Shown in pieces: positions 57,631 through 64,000 of a stretch of 64,000 nucleotides of DNA. The first letter of the stretch is position 1. The number at the start of each line of letters is the position of its first letter. The stretch covers positions 1,674,001 through 1,738,000 of the forward strand of contig OU612067.1 in the NCBI GenBank assembly GCA_914767715.1. Reading direction: 5' to 3'. The position numbers were made by a program, and so were the translations under genes. The notes below the pieces were generated by a model. That model searched no databases, had not been told where the DNA came from, and saw only the letters and a list, made by a program, of their open reading frames with translations. The DNA is from Membranipora membranacea. Taxonomy: Eukaryota; Bryozoa; Gymnolaemata; Cheilostomatida; Membraniporidae.

Positions 57631-57685
57631 GGCGGTGGCTCAGATGGTTAGAGCGCCGGACCTTCAGCATGCAAATGGTGAATCT
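57631..57685 (+). repeat. tRNA-derived fragment at the duplication edge
   Basis: ggcggtggctcagatggtta gives a good A box, and gagcgccggaccttcagca resembles a D-arm to anticodon-arm segment. The 3' half is degenerate. The left duplicate at 50161 starts inside this fragment (tggttagagcgccgg). Confidence 0.6.
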
Positions 57686-60104
57686 ACTGCATATTATTAT
57701 TATTTTTCAAGCATTAAGTTTTAGGGACTAGGGGATAAGACTTGTACAGGTAGATGCAGTTGCAAAATATTCATCCTTTTGACAACATTGGGCAGGAGGG
57801 ATACTATGGAAATTCATGAAGTTTGTAGAATAGTGCAAGAGTAATTTCCTAAGCTATCTTTATCGCTACCATGAAAGCTTTATCACGACAGCCAATTCTT
57901 TCATTAGACTGAAATAACGGTGCGTTGTGACAAGTCATGGGATCTGCAGGAAGCCATCGAAACAAGCAAACCTATGGAATTGAGATGAGCGTTTTTTATC
58001 TGGCTATATCTCAGGAAGTTATTCGCATCCATTATCAAAACTTTACAATATGTAATTTGAGAAATTTATGGTTATAATGTGAAAGTAAGAATGTGATTGA
58101 CCAATTAGCCCAGAAGTTATGAATGAAAAACAATGCAGAGGAGCATGTGTGTTCTACGGTAGTCATATTATTCAGATCCTAAATTGTGATATATACAAGT
58201 TATAGAGACTCTGGAGTGACCAGCTTAGGAGAGAGGTATATCTTATGTATCCCCACAAGCATACAGATAGATAGATACAGGTATTGTGTATATGAAGGTA
58301 GGTGTTTATTTTTGTATATCAATACTATTACGGTATAAAATTACAAATCAAGATTTAATGCCTTGGCAATTAAATCAAAAAGTTATCAAACTGCTTGGTT
58401 AAAATTATGACCAAATAAAACAGTTAACAACAGCTCAGCTGAGCTGAGCGGCAGCATTGCTGCCTTCAATTATTTTGTCCACAGACATATTGATTTTACA
58501 AACTTCTTGATGAGAATGATGACCAAAGCACTTAACAAGGGCTCGGAAGAGCGTCAGCATTGCTGCCTGTGATTATTTTGTACACACTACACAAGTGAGC
58601 TGTTTACCAGTGTTGTATGGAGGGCAGTGTCCGACAGTACCTGTGCTGGAGCAGTCTGGGCTCACGAAGTAGAACAGCGCACCGTTAGAGTTACCAGCGT
58701 GCCCACTTATATACTCTGGATGTTGATCTACACATTCGTAGGTACTCTGGTGTTTGTGACCCGTGTAAGACGCCATTAAATAACCTGTGTAAAAAACAGT
58801 TATATCATATGAAAACTCCTTCAAACACATTCAACCAGCACTCGATGCTGGAATGGATGATAACTGTCATGATGACCTTCGACATATCAGTGGGACCAGT
58901 ATATTTTTAATCAGCAAACGGAATTACCTCCTTGTTGACTCATGGATTCCATTCAGCTAATAAAATTATTAGTCGGTTTCTCTAACGCTTCCCTCATTGC
59001 AATTTGTAATACAGATATTTCCACACTTTGCTTGCAGTTTGTGGAGATCAGCTGAATCCTCATTAACATTAACAGAATGCCTCGAGTCCAATAACTAACT
59101 AGCAACTGTATTATGCTGATTTTTGCTGTACAGGCTGGTAGTTTGAGAAATCCTGTTTAGCTGTTCCGTTCAGTCTTCTCAGCATATGCAGTTGCCGCCT
59201 CGTGAAACTCAATCTCTTGACTTAACAGATCATGTTTAGTAAACATTAAAAACATTAAGAAATACTTGCTTGGGTGCGCCATACCATGGCTGCCTTTGAG
59301 AGACATTATTCTGACACATACATTTTGCTTGAGTTTTTAGTCTAATTCAATTTACCACCAGCAGGGGCACGCACATCTACTTTGACTCACCTTCATATTC
59401 CTTATTCCACGATAGAGGACATGTTCTCTTAGCAGGTAGCATCATCACAGCTGATCTACTACTGTAACATCTCGCACAGGGAACATTCTGATCATGAGCT
59501 GCATTTGGGAATATACCGTAGTCATGTGACTCATACTCAGCTCCTGATATGATGCTGAGGTATCCGCTGCTAGAGTACAAGTTATACTCAGGATCGAGGG
59601 GCAGACATTGGTAGTTTGTACCTCCGCCTGTAGAGTCATAATGATTTGCTGCAGCAAAACCTTAAGAAGTAAAGAACAAAAGTAAAAGTTACAAAAATAT
59701 CTTGTGATTTACGCTACTGTGTGAGCAAGCTCCACATTCACTACCATCTACTGTGTGAGCAAGCTCCACATTCACTACCATCTAGTAATACTGTGTGAGC
59801 AAGCTCCACATTCACTACCATCTACTGTGTGAGCAAGCTCCACATTTACTACCATCTACTGTGTGAGCAAGCTCCACATTCACTACCATCTACTGTGTGA
59901 GCAAGCTCCACATTTACTACCATCTACTGTGTGAGCAAGCTCTACATTCACTACCATCTACTGTGTGAGCAAGCTCCACATTCACTACCATCTACTGTGT
60001 GAGCAAGCTCCACATTCACTACCATCTAGTAAAAAGGGCCTGGTACTTTACATTATCAATCAGTGTGATACTCAACATTCAAAATGGATATCTCTCATAC
60101 ATAC
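57645..60104. repeat. Right copy of the segmental duplication
   Basis: Counterpart of 50161-52274. Offset 7484 bases at the left edge, 7502 at the last exon, 7555 at exon B. Confidence 0.9.
59716..60028. repeat. 34-bp minisatellite in an intron of collagen copy 2
   Basis: Nine copies of a unit containing ctgtgtgagcaagctccaca and ttcactaccatcta. The intact copy has a single unit at about 52165-52200. Confidence 0.95.
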
Positions 60105-61098
60105 CATGATATATAAGTGAGGCATTCACAGGACAGCTCTGACGACCCCATCGTGTGTATACTGAGCCTGCCTCCACAGACAACCCTGGTGATCCAGGTG
60201 ATCCAGGTGATCCACGTTCACCAGGCTCTCCTGCAACTCCTTGCAAACCCCGTGACCCTGTGTTTTCCTTCTCTCCAGGTGCGGCAGCTCCAGGCTGTCC
60301 TCAAGGTCCTTGTATACCAGGATCTCCAGTTTCACCCTTTTCACCCTGCAGCCCATCCCTGCCTGCAATAAGTAATGAGTGTTAGAAATACTCAAGCTTT
60401 CAAGTAAATGGTCATGGTGATGCCATATTTACAGTTATCCAGACCACTAAACTGTTTTTAGAACAGCAGCTTGAAAGTGATCTCTCCCAATCTGGATACT
60501 ATTCAAATTCAACAACACTCATAGCGTTAAAATTGTCTTTATCTTGAGAATCACTTACCTGTTGAAAGTTCTCACAGACTAACAGCATCTCAGAAACTCA
60601 AAGGGACATATATTTTACAAATCATAAGGTGTTTGAGAACTGGATCATCTCTGCCTAATCCTCAATCAAATTTTCAACGGTATGTTGATGCTGAATCTGG
60701 AGTGGTTTCCAATAAATTGATGGTTCTACAGCTACCTCCGCTTATCCTTCATTGGTCTGTGCACAAAATAAATGGAGGACACCTTCGAGGATTTCTTTTA
60801 AAAATCTAAATATCGCTGATTATTTTGCTAATTTATTTATTTCAATTAGCCAGATAACCCAAATGCAGACACTCAGTTTACAATCTCACCATCTCTACCA
60901 TTTAGTCCAGCTGTCCCATCCTTACCATCTCTTCCATCTCTACCTCTAATCAATGCAATCATATCTACAATTATGGTATGCAGATAAGAATAGGGTCGAG
61001 TTCATACTCTCTTTTACGCTTGTTACCTCATCAAAATCAGAACTAGCCTAGCCACAATCTTGCTTATACTGACTAAAAATTATGTATGATCCTCAGTC

Positions 61099-61116
61099 CA
61101 AGGAGTTAACTCCTTG
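61099..61116. repeat. Perfect 18-base palindrome
   Basis: caaggagttaactccttg, in an intron of collagen copy 2. It has the same core as the inverted repeats at 19209 and 27344. Confidence 0.9.
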
Positions 61117-62503
61117 CTCAGCCCAACTAATAAGTATTCTATTTCATTTATACATCGGATGTTTCAGTACCAAATCCCAAGACACATAATCCAAGCATGA
61201 AAACCTTTATTTTTCATCTCAGCTGTCAAGTCGAGATTCCCTGAGGTGCAAGAATGTCGTAACAAAAATGTTGACAATAATTGTTGCTTCATGTGGCTGA
61301 CTGCGAATCAAGAATGAAATAAAACTAGAATTGCCAGACAAAACAAAGAATCACTGCTTGTCATACATTGATCAAAGGCAGGCAAAGATATTATAAGTCA
61401 GGCAAATTTCTGTAAACTAAATGTCACATTATGTATACTACTAGAACATGTATTAAAATCCTTGACATATTTGCTAATCAGTATGTGATATATATTAATG
61501 GTCTCACCATGGATAGACAGCGAGCTAAAAACATCATCGTAATTGCCTTCTTCTGGTGATTCAGCCACTGATCTCTTATTGATTAAGTGTGAGTTATCTC
61601 CCTTGTCAAAAGAGTAATCTGACTTGTCACTGGTTAGCTGTATAAGGTAAAAGAATTTGATGAAATTAGTCATTCAGCCTGATGTTATAATTGTGTTATC
61701 TATATAACAATAATATTATGATTTTAGAGTGTGACATTCATTTTGCTCCTGATTTATATCTGATCTGAGCAGCAAAATTCTACAACACCACAAACAAGCA
61801 GGTATTCCTAACACCCTTAACATTTATGTGTTCAACATTCTAGCCTTTTTTAGTTTTCTACATCGGAAATTAATTTTTAAAACGCCGTAATACCTCAGTT
61901 TTATCAATTTACAAGGATGAATAATTTGTGACATCTCAATAGGGATAAATAGTCAGAATATGGCTTGTCTAATATTGCAGCGTCAACTTCCCCCTTTCTT
62001 CCACATCCATTTCGAAAGTTGGACATATTTTGACTCTTTTTTTGTCAGTACACACACGTGTCATATTCAACTCCACTCACCGCTTTATACATGAGAGTCA
62101 TGAAATGCTTAGTTTGTTTCAGTTCAATTTCAATCTTTTCCAGTTTATCAGATAGGAGACGAATCTCTACATCCTGTGAGGTAGAAGGTGTCGTCCCGAT
62201 ACTCCCTGAGCTAACAGAGAGGAACTCGGTACTCCCCAGTATGAGCAGGTATACTGTTACTGAACTAACTCTGTAATAATATTTCTGTTTTTCTTTATTA
62301 TAATCGCACGATTAGAAGCAGAATCTAGCCTCTGTTATTTCATTTCAAGTGAACTGAGTCAAAGTCAATCACCATGACCGTATGTACCTTGATATATAGA
62401 TCAGACCTACACTTTCTGGAAGAAATCAATAGAAGAAACAATTTTTTACTATTACAATTATTACTATTGCTAAACCGATGAGAAGCTGAACTTACCCCTC
62501 CAT

Positions 62504-63693
62504 CTTTTCCCGACATGTACTGAGATGTAGCGCCCTGCAGACTGGATACTAAGTGATGAATATCTAGAAGGAAGTAGTCTTTAATGTTGGCTGGACCAGC
62601 ATCATATGATCAACAGTTGTAACAAATAAATAAAATTCAGCTTACATGTTGACATTAGAAAGTGAATCATTAACTGAATTCACAGATGATTATGTCGATT
62701 TCAATGCTGATGACTGTGGGATGCCTAATAATGAATATCTTTCTTAGAAATTTCATCACAAATATTCTTAACTAACTTCCTTGTGGTGAATATAACCGAA
62801 TTTGGCGTCAACACCCTAAAGCTTCAAACCACACAGATATTTATGTTTTGATGTCTCAGAAAGCTAACCTTTAAACTTTACCAGGGAGGAGGGTAGGGAG
62901 GAGGATGGGGTGGCGTAACATGGACTTCACTACCAGAGTAAAGTTATGGAGCAAAAGGCGAGGGATTAGACAATGGCTGCGTTACATTGGTACAGAAGTC
63001 AGGCAATGAACAAAATGTGATAAGTGTCCCACTCTTACAGTCAGTAAAAGTTTTCTACATAGTAACTTTCAAACTATTGTTATAGTGGATGCCGCAACAG
63101 ACTGTTCCTGAGTCGTGGCTTGTGATCATTTACTTTCGCTGATATGAGGAGGTTACAGAGTTTTAGCTGATAATCTAGCCGCTGAGATTTGAGTCCGTCC
63201 ATCTTTTTATGATACAATCACAGAGTGTGGATATATCATTACTCTATGATACAATACAAAAGCTAGCCTTAGAACAAATGTGATAAGTCTCCACCCCTTT
63301 CAACCAGCAAATTTCTCTATACTATTAACATTATTATATCTGGATGCGGGAGCAGACTTCCTTAGTGTTGATTTGTGATCATTGTTATCAGCATCTAGCC
63401 GCTGAGATTTGTATGTTTGCCCCCTCTTTTATATGATATAATACAGGGATCAGCCCTAGCTTCATTCAATGAGAATTATCTTACACATATGAAGGCTTCA
63501 ACAGTACCATAACAGATAAATATCTCATAATATGACCCTTAATAGTAGTGAGACTTTCTGATAGTCAAATCAACCGAAAATTCTATTTAAAAAAATTATC
63601 ACCATCTACATTTAGAGATTCAGATCTGTGAGGGTTTTACACGTCTTTCTCCATCATCCTACCAATTTTTTATGAGTCATTCAAAGTGTTTAG
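62504..63693. other. Upstream flank of collagen copy 2
   Basis: Contains an internal duplication: 63079-63195 and 63335-63440 share segments such as tctagccgctgagatttg and tatgata[ct]aat. No gene recognised. Confidence 0.5.
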
Positions 63694-64000
63694 GAAAGCA
63701 AAATACAACCATGGTTAATATCAAAGCGATCTCATAGCAATGAACAAAAAAACAAAGTTTACTGGCTGAGGACATTATTGAATAAAACAACCAATTTTAA
63801 AGTGTGAAAACCCAGGGTCTAAAAGGGTATAGGGTCTGTAAGAATGTTGTCATCCTCCCTGATTGCATAACAGCGTAAACACACCGATTAGGTCAAAATA
63901 CCGAAACTGGCAATATGCATTATGCACTGAGGGCTGGAGGTGATGTAATGAGATGCTCATCAACAAACAGCGGTGGCTTCATGATGCCTGGGCCCAACAT
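63694..64000. repeat. Dispersed repeat, copy 2, cut by the window end
   Basis: Counterpart of 49185-49505. It does not sit at the offset of the collagen duplication, so it moved independently or the unit was rearranged. Confidence 0.85.

Larger units (their letters stand above)
58573..62503 (-). pseudogene. Short-chain collagen, tandem copy with premature stop
   Basis: The same seven-exon structure on the minus strand: 62496-62503, 62081-62270, 61508-61637, 60890-60964, 60105-60362, 59391-59660, 58573-58784; all phases fit, 381 codons. In the Gly-X-Y part, codon 155 (60301-60303) is TGA, where the intact copy has CGA (Arg in GPRGQPG), a typical CpG transition. Read-through or rescue aside, the product would lose the rest of the triple helix and the whole C-terminal domain. 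Other differences: six codons fewer in the first Gly-X-Y exon, three more in the second, a Gly lost in GEKENTG, a Cys to Tyr in the C-terminal domain (TNYQCLPLD), an acceptor changed from tacag to ttaag, and the TATA motif altered. The last exon is unchanged at protein level. It could be a polymorphic null or a sequencing error rather than a fixed pseudogene. Confidence 0.85.

Noticed and set aside
57631-57685. Functional tRNA gene
   Set aside because: Good A box but no intact anticodon or T arm; better explained as a SINE or tRNA fragment.

Overview
This is a stretch of animal nuclear DNA: AT-rich, with multi-exon genes, GT-AG introns of roughly 90 to 1900 bases, many minisatellites, foldback elements, tRNA-derived SINE-like pieces and degraded LINE fragments. 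No bacterial, organelle or viral gene set is seen. The combination of an actinoporin-family gene, duplicated 'short-chain collagen C4' (spongin-type) genes and a rough-like ANTP homeobox suggests an early-branching animal. A cnidarian fits best, and a sponge is possible. This is an inference from gene content, not a proof.

Layout. 936-12129 (+): the 3' part of a SERCA calcium pump gene, whose 5' exons lie left of the window. It has a duplicated, mutually exclusive exon pair, a candidate 35-codon cassette exon at the nucleotide-binding site, and two alternative C-termini. 13206-14697 (-): type II membrane C-type lectin. 16070-18237 (-): rough-like homeobox gene with a TATA box. 20961-26033 (-): ATG4 autophagy protease in seven coding exons. 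26286-30176: two dead non-LTR reverse transcriptase fragments. 30586-39117 (+): GRAMD4 orthologue in 15 coding exons, with introns rich in minisatellites, three of which copy a splice junction. 40996-43160: a foldback transposon with 9-bp target duplications beside a broken, partly inverted collagen fragment. 44584-45780 (-): secreted actinoporin-like protein in two exons. 46800-47740: tRNA-like SINE pieces around an AT-rich array. 51071-54728 (-): intact short-chain collagen gene. 58573-62503 (-): its tandem copy with a nonsense codon and an altered TATA region.

The genes do not form an operon or a pathway. SERCA, ATG4 and GRAMD4 all act at the endomembrane system, but nothing here shows their neighbourhood to be functional. 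All exon models were built by hand from splice signals, reading phase and remembered family alignments. For the lectin, homeobox, ATG4, GRAMD4, actinoporin-like and both collagen models the joined exon lengths are exact multiples of three.
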